Below are positions 32,353 to 44,300 of a stretch of 64,000 bases of DNA, one piece after another. Below the pieces are notes generated by a model. It was not told the DNA's origin and made no database searches. It worked only from the letters and a program-made list of their open reading frames with translations. Source of the stretch: Agelas oroides. Its lineage: Eukaryota > Porifera > Demospongiae > Agelasida > Agelasidae. Location of the stretch: assembly GCA_949130485.1 (NCBI GenBank), contig OX422193.1, positions 6,368,871 through 6,432,870 of the forward strand, read 5' to 3'. The translations under genes and the position numbers were made by a program. Every line of letters begins with the position of its first letter. Within the stretch, counting starts at the first letter, position 1.

Positions 32353-35300
32353 CTATGCATATTCACACAACAGAACATAACTGAATTATTTTATACCTTA
32401 ATTTGCATGTAGCTCTATAAGACCAGTAAAAGTACGTGCAAACAAAACAAGTTGATAGAATGTTTTGTCAGAGGTTCATGGCTAGCCTCGTTCCCAACTT
32501 TCCGTCGCTTTTCCATACTGCAAGCGACGGAAAGCTGGGCGGGACCTGGGAGAGGCTAGTTCATGGCCACTCACTTTTCAAATACTGTTGCAGTTCAACA
32601 TCACCACTCTGAGTTGATTTGTGGTATGGAGTATAGCCCTATGAAGAAAGAACGCTGTACTTTGATTAACATGTACTACTATAGTGCCATGGATACGTGA
32701 GAATGGGATACAGCATACATGCTGTTCATGACTAAGCCACCACAACCATGGGGAGCTTCCACATCCATAGCACCATTCCTCCATGATGCTAACTCACTTG
32801 GCGATCTTTCCTCATAAGAGAAGCACCACCGTCCACCAGGATCTTGCAGATGCTTCGGTAGCCATATAGTGCTGCCTTGTGCAGTGCAGTCTGCAGCCTA
32901 GGGAAAGACAATAATTTGACAATCACAGTGAAAAATCATAACTTGTGTAGCTCTGCTAAAGTGATCCACTTAGGGAAAGGGTCTGTCGCTGGAGAATACC
33001 TAAATGAATACCAATTGGGGGTAGTCAATGTCATAAGGCTGGCTAGTCTTTGCATCACAGAAGTATACATACAGATATGTGTGTGGGCGTGTAATTACAC
33101 TCACATTTCATCGTCTTGAATATCAAGGGCATCACGGGGAACTATACCAAACAAAGCAGAAGTATATACACATACAGAGGATGATAGTACTAGACATTAG
33201 GTATGGTGGGAAATTTTTTGGTAGGTAGTTTATAACAAGTCACAAAGAAGTTATACAAGCACGTGTAGGGATGGATAGGAATTACCTTTCACACCATCCA
33301 GATATCTTGTGCCATTTTGCTAACTGTGCCTTGTGTTTGTTGTGTATGTTATAACAGGATAGCGTGGTTACAGGATATACACGAGGCAGTTATTGAATTA
33401 GAAGCTGAGGTGCAGCCGAGGGTTCTAATTGAATAACTGCTAATTGAATAACTGCTAATTGAATAACTGCCGAGTGTATATCCTGACCACGCTAGCCTGT
33501 AGTATACCTAGCTTTAGCCTCGTTCCCAGGCCCGAAGAGGAGGAGGAGAAAGGGCCTGGTTTCAGCCGTTCGCGCATGCGCTTAATCGCGGTGGAATTCC
33601 ACCGCCTCCGCATACTATTGATATACTTCCATACGCTCGTGACGCCAATATTGATACTAAGCGTAACACTGTCCGTAGATTTATGATAGCAACGTATGGC
33701 GTGCAAGAAACTCACTCGATTGTACTCATTCAGCGGCCGATTTGAAGCTATAACAATAACAGTGCGAGTTCCCTTGGAGTCGGTTGACGAGAAGAAGAGG
33801 CTACCTACCGGCAAAACCATCGCAAGAGGTAACTTGGGCTTCCATTGCGCTTCCATCTGCACAAGGCTGTTGGCAAAGGCGCTGAGATAAAAGCTACTCA
33901 GGCTAGCTAGCTAAAGCCTACACTGGTTTGATATGGTGAATAGCGACGTCATACAATCAACCATGTGACTTTGAAGGGTCATTAGCACCCTCCCACTGAT
34001 CATCACGTGCTTAAATCGGAAATAATTAAGCGCATGCGTGAATGGCTGATACCAGGCCCTTTCTCCTCCTCCTCTTTGGGCTTGGAAACGAGGCTAACCT
34101 AGCTTGTACTAAACATGGCCTCACTGTCTTCTAACTGCCTTAATTGGAACTTACTCATGGCGTCTAACTATCCTAATTGGTACTTGTAAGTATTCCTTGT
34201 GGTTTGCAGTATATAAACTCAGCGTGGTGCCTTTAATCCACCCACGCAGTGTAGTACAAGTAGTCTTGCACATGGAAGGCAGTGCGAGTGGGTAGTGCTG
34301 GGTATGTAGTCTTCATTCAAAACTTTTTTGACTTGTTCCTGTTGTAAATGCATAAATTAAAGCAGGTGGTATGTAAATTGAAGATGCACTGGTTTTGGTT
34401 AAAATTTTTTAACTGTTGTTTGTGTTGTGCACAATTACAATGTTTTGTTTGGTTCAAAATTTCTCTAGTATAATTACGGGAGGACACCCGGGAAGCTGCC
34501 CTTCCTTTGTCAGGATCTTCTGGGGATGGGAGGGCTCCTGCAAAGCCACTCTCTGTTGGTTAAACTTGGAAATCCATTATCCAACAATCAAACTTTTCTC
34601 TCTACGAAAGTAGGAACTGCTGCCCTTGCAAACTACATGTGCTCAGTGTGTGGAGTCCTCACAAACATTTTCATTTGCAGCAGCCCTAGCAATACATACC
34701 TTATAATACTTCTCTTGGAAGCATGTACATACCCACTATCTAAGTTTTGCGTTATACCACCTAGCTTTGGCTGTCATGCAATTTGTGTCAGCTGCTGCCT
34801 AAGCTTCCTATCATGGTAAGCTATCTGAAAACGTGCTCAGTTGAGTTTCCGGGGGTGTGTGTGCTTTCTAAGAATAATATTATTCCAACAAAATGACATA
34901 TAGCGGTAAACATTAACATGGGAGTGCTTGAGAACCACTGACTAGTTTGAGTTCTATGAGAAGGATAAGTGGTGAGTGCAATAACCAGTTGTTTTGTGTT
35001 TTAATAGCCTTAGCCGTTATTGTGCAAGCCTGGTTGCAGAAAGAAAGTCAGTCAGTCAGTCAAAGATAGATGATTTACCCATTTTAGCGATGGTTTCCAG
35101 CAAAGTTAACAGTTCTGTTGCTCACGAAAGGACGTGATAATGACTGACATGGCTCATAGAGGCCTTTTACTAATCTAAAGCAGACATTTCAAGCATGTCA
35201 TTGTGCACTTTTAATGTGGTGGCTATTTTATTTCAGTGCCATCCCTACATATGGCGTACTACCCTACACCATAATAAACTATGTCCAAACAGTTCAATTT

Positions 35301-38300
35301 AATAATAACATTTTCTTTTTCAACTCTTTGTCAAACATGGCATATAATAAACCCCCCCACAGAACGATTAAGGCGGCCTTAAATTTATTATTCGTAACAC
35401 GGAAGTACGCGAGGATATTGCAATAGTTTACGGAAATTGAATGGCTGCCGAGTGTAAGCTCTTAGCTTTGTCATCATTGTTCTGACCGTTAGTCTTTTCT
35501 GAATAGCTTTGTTTTAGCCTTGTTTTAGCGCTGATTGTGAAGTACGAATGTCCGAACTTCGGAAGGGATATCACTGAGACCGAGAGCTGTGTGTTTCTGC
35601 GAGCAGAAGACAGAAGTAAAGCTCAAGTCATTTCGAGCGACGATGACCGATCGTCTTTGGCGGTTTATGCGGAACACTCGCCAGCCTTGGAACCAAGATC
35701 TGATGGCTTTTCTGTGTACAGGAGGAGTTGAAGTTGTCATAACCAAGTGGCATTTGTGCTGTTAATGCTGTGCTGCGAAAGCCTTAATGTTTAAATGGTA
35801 AGGGCTACCCGAATATGCCCAATTTGTGCATCTTTTCAATTATATAGCAGCTGTAAAAAGGATTGCTGTTTCATGCCACTGTGTTTGTTAGACCATGACC
35901 AGTAGTAGTAGTGGCTACAGTGCTCTCAGGCTACGTCTTCAGTTCCGCATTTTGCTGTATTTATTGCTACAAACGGTTTTACACAAGCGCGGCTGCTGTT
36001 AATTAGTTGCCATGACAACAAATTGTTTTCATTTACAGAATCGGGGAGTATCATTGTTGTCATTGTTGCAAACCCCATGTTCATACTGCCATGGGTTCAT
36101 GAGATATTTACAGTTAAATTTACTATGTAAAAAGTTGATGGGTGTATGATTTGTATAGTTAAGGCTGCCTTAACTGTTCTGAGCAAGACTCATGAACTCA
36201 GATATGTAAGGTTGCTCACAATATATCTACACTCATCATGAGGCTACTCAGGTGAACTAAGGCATTGGACAAGTAGTTTTTGCACCTAGATACACAGTAA
36301 CTGTTACGCATATGCGACGACTGATAGATGCTGGCACTAGTACATGTAGATTCCCAGTTCTGTGGTCAGCCGTGGAAACCAGTTGTAAAATGCATGAACA
36401 GCCCTCATGCCAGCTCAGTGACTGCAGGAGCTTATGAACTGTTGTCGGCAATTCTTTTTGCACGAGTTTGTGTGCTGCATATACTACCTGCGGCTACTAT
36501 TTCAGGACAGTATTTATTTCGCCCAGAAATAAACACTGCTGATTGCACGGTAATTGTGCGGCTACTACTTGAGGGTGGCATCTAATCAAAAAACTATGGT
36601 ATACGAAGACCTAAGCTATATGCACATTACTGTGGAAACTGAAATGTGGGCACTGCTATTAATTAAAATTATGCTAATATTTGAGACTACATCATCAAAC
36701 AGGAAACATAAGATTATGTTAGTCACTTAGCATTCTTTTGTTCTAAAATAGAACAGTTTTCACACATGATTGGCAGTGGAAAGTGCAATGGTCACTTGTG
36801 CTTGCAGTGACCTATGTACAGCTGACTGACCAAAGAGCTGATTCGTGGAGATTTGAGAATGATGCATAAGCTGTTAACAGAGCTGAAATTGACAGTATTA
36901 GTACTTGTGTATACAGTGAATTAATTCCACCTAACTAACACACAATGACGGTATTAATATCACAACCAGCTTACTGTTGTCCACAAGGTATCGGACCACA
37001 TCTTTCTTTCCCAGCCTGGCTGCATGGTGCAGTGGAGTCCAACCATAGGTATCAGCAGCTGTTAGTCTGGCTCCTTTGTCATGGCTCTCTATCACCTGGA
37101 TTAGGAACAGGTGGAAGTATATAGGAATTTGGTCATGAGCACAACTGGTTGGTTATTGGGAGTAATTGGAACTGAATGGGGGGGGGGGGGGGGGGGGGGG
37201 GATACTGTGGTGCAACTACCAAGCTTACTTTCACAACATTTCCTCTCTTTACTGCATCCAGGAGTACCTTCTGTATATTGCCGGGCTCCTCCTGTACATC
37301 CAGGTCAGTGGAGCTGTGAGAGAATGATGGGTATAGAAGTATTATCCAGTTGATATTTCTACAACAGTGTTTTCCTATTCCCGTGCCATGTAATATCACA
37401 CGATATTGCACGGGTGTTATTGCACAGGCCCGGAGGCTATATACGTGTGATATCCTAGCAACAAGGGTGTGCTTTAATTTTAATTAGAACCAGTGCATTT
37501 GAATGGCGACCTTGATACTTTGTGTGAGAAGAGACACGACGCTGTTCTGGTAAATGTAATTTAAAAATTTCACATTAAAAGTATTTTGTCACACATGGTG
37601 GTTCCACAATGAAGCACATATGTGTAGTTTTGTGATTTTGCTCTTTTGTTCTTTGTTCATAAATGTGGAAATAATTTACTGGCAAAAAATCCCTATGGTT
37701 ATGTTCTTATGTTGATTATCTAGCCTCATTTTGTAATGCTACACCCCAAGTTGTGAATTAAGGGATTATTCTTACAATTTTATTGTAGTGCAGGACAAAA
37801 ATAATGTGGTTTCACCAAACAGACCTACTGCCATCTGCTGTCAATCATTGGCATCACTATTGACATAAAAAAGCCCAAAGTGCTACAAGCAGTTTGTCAT
37901 GACAATCCCAGCGTCAGGGCAATCGTCCCAATTCTAGCCATGGCTGCCGTGTCAATGGTGCCTGGTTCCAGCATTGGTGCTGTTCCTGGGTCAGCTAGCT
38001 ACTGCTATCTACAGCTTAGTCTTTAATGAAACCCTGCCCACAAACCATGCTCATTTATCAATTTTGTGATCCTACATTGCTTGAATTAATATGTACCATT
38101 ATGGTACCCTGGCCTTCTTGAAGAAATGTACAAGTGTACTTGAATTGCACTACAGCACATAAAACACCTCCCACTGCATGGAAGGCACATTCAACACTAG
38201 GATTACTAGAGAAAGTGCTTACACAGAAGCATCAGCAAGCTCTGGTAATGGGCTGTGAAAATGAAGAAATTATAGCCTTATGATATGTATGGTTAGGCAT

Positions 38301-41300
38301 ATTTTTCAGTTATTCTCCAAGCGTAAGTAATTTGACCACACAGCTTTCAAAAGGTGTCCCACCCACATTCAAAGGGAGAATGTGCACATTCTAGTAAACA
38401 AAATTTAGAATACTAGTCCTTCCATCTAATTTATTTTTGATCAAGTCTTAGAGTTAAAGCTGGGTGAAAATGAGTTACTTGAGGGAACCTCCTCTTGCCA
38501 TTGAACCTCTTTAACAGGACTACGTGTGAAGGATGGGGGAAAGGTGAAAAGTGAAAGCCAGTGTAGCTATAAATGTGTAGTGTATATTACTGCCACCCAA
38601 AGCATGATGTTACTTAGTTGAGTGTTCTGACTAATCAATCTCTTCCTAAATCGTACATGTCTTGAGGGGTTTCACTGTTAGGCCCCTTATCAGAAGTATG
38701 GACTACTGAAACACTGATCAATCACTATCTCCATTCAGGGTGTCCTTTTATGCTGCTTTCTCCTTTTGCTAGCATCAACCGAAATGTCTGCTAACCTGAG
38801 ATGTTCTGAATGTTTTGAAGAAGGCTCTGGTGGGGGACTCATCTCCCCACTTGCTGCTGTGGCCATTCCTGCAATGAAAGTAACACTTGAACAGTCTTGT
38901 GGCTACAGTGCTATTGTTAATAGACTTGTTGAGGTGATGACTAGCTATAAATAGAACACTTTTTCGTTACATTTTGTTACATAAGAATTATGCAACGGAA
39001 TAGTGCTAGATTTCTACCCGGTACTGCCACACGTTTACCAATTTTTTTTCAGGTTATATCGATCATGTTAGCGTGTTCAAAGCGCTGTATCGCAGAACTT
39101 CCGTTAAAGGTGGGGCTCATACATGCTGTATAAACTCATGAATACTTGACACGTTTACAAAGCGCGTAGAGCCCCACCCTTAGCAGAAGTTCTGTGTTAC
39201 AGTGCTTCAAACTCGGCAACGTGATTGAAATATGCAACGGAAGAATGTTCGATTTCTACTTGGGACTGCCACATGTGTAGTTCATACCCAGTTGGTAACT
39301 TACGGTAAGTTTTATTTCTTCCTAAATATTTTCGTCTGTCAGCATGGCTTTCCATTGTTGCCAGCGGGTGACTGAAACCGGTAAGAGGAATATATGCATG
39401 TAACTGGGACATGTAATATACATGTTGAGATCACAGGAAAGATATATAGCCTCATGCCTTATTGTGGTGAGCCTGAGCGAGCCCCACACTAGCAGGACTG
39501 TGTTATGCACGTGCGTGTGTATGTTTGCTTGCGGCCATATACCGTAAATTTTAAATGAGTGTGGTTAAATTCTAATATTAGTACGAAGATCGAGCTCATG
39601 CACTCGGTAGGTCATGGCTATTGGCGTATTGCCAGAGTGTAGTGTCGGTGACCCGGAGCGGAGATGAATGAAGTTGAAGCACGCATGGCAACTTACTCCT
39701 TGCTGCTATAGATCATCAATGGCAGCTGCCCACAGGCAGTACAAATTTCAATCACGACGGTGGTTGAGGTCGCTCAAGGTAAGGGCCATGCATAAATGGC
39801 ACTTATAAACACCAAACATTCAGTTCATGACTTTAGTGTAAAGCTTGGGTCACGGGTGTGGATGGAATCAGAGCAAGGAATGAAGTATTATGAGCAGGAG
39901 CACACATTATCACTTAGCCTCGTACCCAGGCCGTTAATTAGGAAAAACGGCCTGGCAACTTATCCGAGTTCAAACTGTTGACTTCCGCTGCACTGGGGTT
40001 GGCAGTACCAATCAGATTTCAGAACGCTTCACGTGACAGTTGTAGAGAATTTTAATTGCATCATAAATGCATCACAGTATTATAGCCGTCCCGTGGTACC
40101 GCTAGCGCTTGGAACGACGCTTTTGTTCGAACTCCTTCTGCTGACTTGTGTGCAACAACTACAGTACCTGCGGATAAAACGGATTCTTTATAAAAAAGGA
40201 CCTGTTCGAGAGTAGCAGTGTCAGGTACTAGTTAGTACTTGGGCACATCGACATCGGTGAGCGAGTCTACTGCAAGCGGTGCATCTACAGATGACAAGTA
40301 AGACAGCGACCATCCAATATAAGCCTGTAATGAGTCTACTGGCAACAACAATGCGCTTGCACATTACGAACAGTCACGTGGCTACAGTTAAATATCACAT
40401 GCATTATCCAATATTCATGGCTTGTATGGGTGCAGCTGTAATATTTTTGACGTCACATTCGTATACAGTTTGAACCCGGGTAAGTTGCCAGGCCGTTTCT
40501 CCTAATTAACGGCCTGGGTACGAGGCTAATTATCACTGTGAAGTGGGATATAGGATCAACAATCCTGTGAGCAATAAATACCCATTCTAAATGGTACTGA
40601 CGATCCTAATCCACATTGCCATTCTATGGTGTATTAATGAAACACAAAGCATGGGGCCAACATGATGTGGAGCAATAGAATCAAGCAAACTTTAGATGAA
40701 CTCCAGTCCTACACAAGCTCACCTGAACGTCTCTTCACCACCGTCTACAGGAGAGAGGAGGATCTTTGGCTTGCATTCTGGGGTTGAAACAGGGCTGGAG
40801 TCCAACTCCACAACAATAATATCGTCTGATAGCATGTCTCCAATGTAGATGTTCTCTTCCTGGTCTGGTAGAACCTGGAACATACGGTTCATTCGACCAG
40901 TAGCAACTGTAGGGTGTGTGTGTGTGTGTGTGCATGTGTACACATGACAGAAATACATGCATGGCTTCATACACTTTGCAGAAGTTTGTCCAACCTGGTA
41001 GTGTCATACTATAAAACTTTGTCATACTCCCTTGGAGATATTGTCTATTCTCCAGACCAAATTTTTCATGTGCACCCTGTGGCCTTGCTAAAAAACAGGG
41101 TTTGGACACTTTCAATGGGAAAGTTGGCATACAGCGATCAGTAATTGTAGGTTTTCTGGTAGCATAGGTCTTGGTGCACTAAAAGCTGCAAGCTGGCTAT
41201 CAGTGATGACATATAGACATAATTTGATGTGTGTGACAATGTGCTGACATGGTTTACAATTTGGTCCCAGTTTTCCCAGTGAAGGTGTCCAGACCCTATT

Positions 41301-44300
41301 TTTAACCCTCGGCGCGCATGCGCAGCGAGGGTTACAGTACATGGTCTGTGTGTCTGTGTGTGTGTGTCTGTGTGTCTGTTACTCAACATCTCACTTTATA
41401 CGTGATTATTCGTGCCACAAACGATACTAACCTTCTCAGCGGCGGATGAAGGTCGAAAATTTTAAGTGATTTTCTCTGAAAATGCTTCGTTGCGAAGCTA
41501 GAGCGTTTCCTGTTGGTACGGCTACATGATAAGTCGGCCATTTTTTACTCCGCGGAAAACGCGCATGCGTATGAATCTGGACCACATGGCTAGCGGTGAT
41601 TTTGTTCTTGGGAGAGACGTTCTTTGCGAGTTCGATTATTGGCCATTGGCAGTAAGTATGCCTCCAACAAAGGTATGCCTGCACTGTAAAGCTGCTGTAC
41701 CTGTAAGACGGAAGACATGTGAACGCTGTGATCATGTCTTTCGATCCAAATGAAAAGCAGAGTGTAATTTGTGAGAGAAAGCTATGAAACGTATGAGATC
41801 AGATAGTGTGAAATCAGCTAGGAAAGCTAAAGGTAAGTTGAACAAGGCCTGTGAAAGAGCGTCAGAAACTGGTGAGCGAACTTTGTATAGGCAGGAACAA
41901 AACAGAATGTGCATAGCAAGCACGAGAGACTCTGAAACCTTTGAGCAAACTGTGCAGAGGAAAGAGCGAGATAGAATGCACAAAGCAAGCATGAGAGAGT
42001 CTGAAACCTTTGAGCAAACTGTGCATAGGCAGGAACAAAACAGAATGCGTATGGCAAGCATGAGAGAGTCTGAAACCTTTGAGCAAACTGTGCATAGGCA
42101 AATAACCGCAATGTACTGCACTGTGTTAATATTAGGCCCAAGTGCCTAGCTGTCAGAACAGATTCGAGGACAGACAGTTAGGAATGAATTAATATCAAAA
42201 AGCGTGCCATATCAACTCGAGAGCAAACGTCATGATACTATTGTTCACGAGACAGTGATCGATTCTAGTTAACACACAAGTACAATCACATGCACTGCTG
42301 CGCCGAGGGTTTGGCACTTCAGTGCCTTTCATTAGTGAGGCAGCAGGGCACACGCAAAACGTATGGTTTGGGGGTGTGACTAAAGCAGATATCAATTGAC
42401 TGCTGCTGAAATCCTGCCCACCAAATCATGGAACTAATTTCCTGGAAGGACTTTACTGATTTGTGGATGAGATGTTCCATAACCTCACAATAATACACCC
42501 CCCTTTTATACACTACTTTGAGTCTAAAGTGGGAGGGGCATTTCCTTGAGTATTTGATTAGTTAGCCTCGTACCCAGGCTCTTGGTAGGCGGGGAGAAAA
42601 AGAGCCTGGTATCCACTGTTCGCGCATGCGCGTAATTATCCCCTGCTGAGCACGTGTTCAGGCAATAGTGGGAGGGGAACGCGTAATACATATCCATGTG
42701 ATTTATAGTGTGACGTATAATTTAGCAAGTATACTTGTATAGTAGCGTAGCGAAGAGCAAAACAACTACACTACAACTAGCGCTACACCGCCCTGACTCG
42801 CTATAAGTTCTTGCTAACTAACAGTCTATGACAAACGGCAACACTTCGTATCACGCAGACTTACCAGGCAGTAGCCGTATAAACATGTCTTTCCCCTAGC
42901 AAACGTCCAAACTGGAAGCTACCTGTACTTTCTTGAGACTCATATCAGAAGTACCTATCCGTCGGAGGGAGCTGGAGGGCGAAGAAGAACGAACGACCGA
43001 AAGACTTCCATCGTTGGTCAGAAAATTTTGCGGACGATGTAGCGGTAAGTATACGTTATGAGGTCACAGTTTTACGGATATAACATGATAGTTTCCAATT
43101 TCCCAAGATTTCTGGGAAATTAAGCGCATGCGCAAACAGTGGATACCAGGCTCTCTTTCCCCCGCCCACCGAGAGCCTGGGTACGAGGCTATTGATTAGT
43201 ATGCTCCCCCAGTTCAGAAAATGCATGCATACAGTCAACAACACATTCACGATGACTCCCATGGCTTTCCAGAAGAACGGCAGCATAGCTAGTTTTAGTA
43301 CTATGGAAAGTCAGTAGCACCTGTATTGATACCGAACTAAGAGGCATTGAAGTAACTTGCATCATCAATGGTGACGAAATGACCAGGGGCCTACTTGCTA
43401 ATAAAATGGCATATAGCAGCAAGCTTAAGCATGGAGTTACCTGAGAATCGTTCTTCTTCCGATAAGTGGTGAGCACAATACCCAGTGATTTATGCTATTT
43501 GAATCATTGCTGTAGCTTCAGCCATTATTGTGCTATTCTCATGGAAGGTATGATGAAAGAAATAAGAAAGTCAGAACATAGACGATGTGCCCGTTTAAGC
43601 GACTTGCCGTCTGGTACTTAGTGATACTTTCCAGCAAAGCTAACGGTCCTGTTGCTCATGGAAGCACTCAATAATGACTGATATGACTCATAGAGGCAGT
43701 TGACTAATCTAACACAGATGTTTCGAGCGTGTCATTTGTGCACTTTTAATGTGGCCGCCATTCTTTTGGGGGGGGGGTGGGGGGGTGGGGGGGGTGGGGC
43801 CATCCCTACATATGGCGTACAGTCGATGATACTGGTAAAAGCTGACCAGCATAAACCTGAAGTGCGAATTCCCCACTGTGTCTACCTATTGACATCACAT
43901 TATGCAATGTGCCAGGCTTTCCATCTTAAGTGATCAAAAACTGGGCTGTAGGGAGGCCTGGGAATGAGACCTACATTCAAGGACATGCATTGTCCATTTG
44001 TTTGTGTCAAGTGCTGACAGATATTCTGGTTTTGATAAATGTACGCACCATCGAGGTATTTCCAGTTTTGTGCTAGTTTTCTTCCTGGCCGTTGCTCATG
44101 AGTATACATGTCGATCTGAGGTCTGAGGGACTTTAGTGTGTCCTGTGAAGTTGCAACCACAATCCCAAATGAGAATGCTATGGAGAAAAATGAAAGGAAA
44201 GGTAAAGAGATACATGTAAGCAAGCAGGGAAGAGGAGAAAGGTAGAATAAAGGGGAGATGCATTCGAAAAGGCTTACATTACAACAGTAATGGCGGCAAT

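Noticed and set aside
33455-33862. 135-residue minus-strand ORF
   Set aside because: Lies over the ends of two MITEs (33345-33503 and 33515-34096); no domain.
41732-42141. Three overlapping minus-strand ORFs rich in Leu, Cys and Phe
   Set aside because: They are the antisense shadow of the 72-bp coding repeats on the plus strand.
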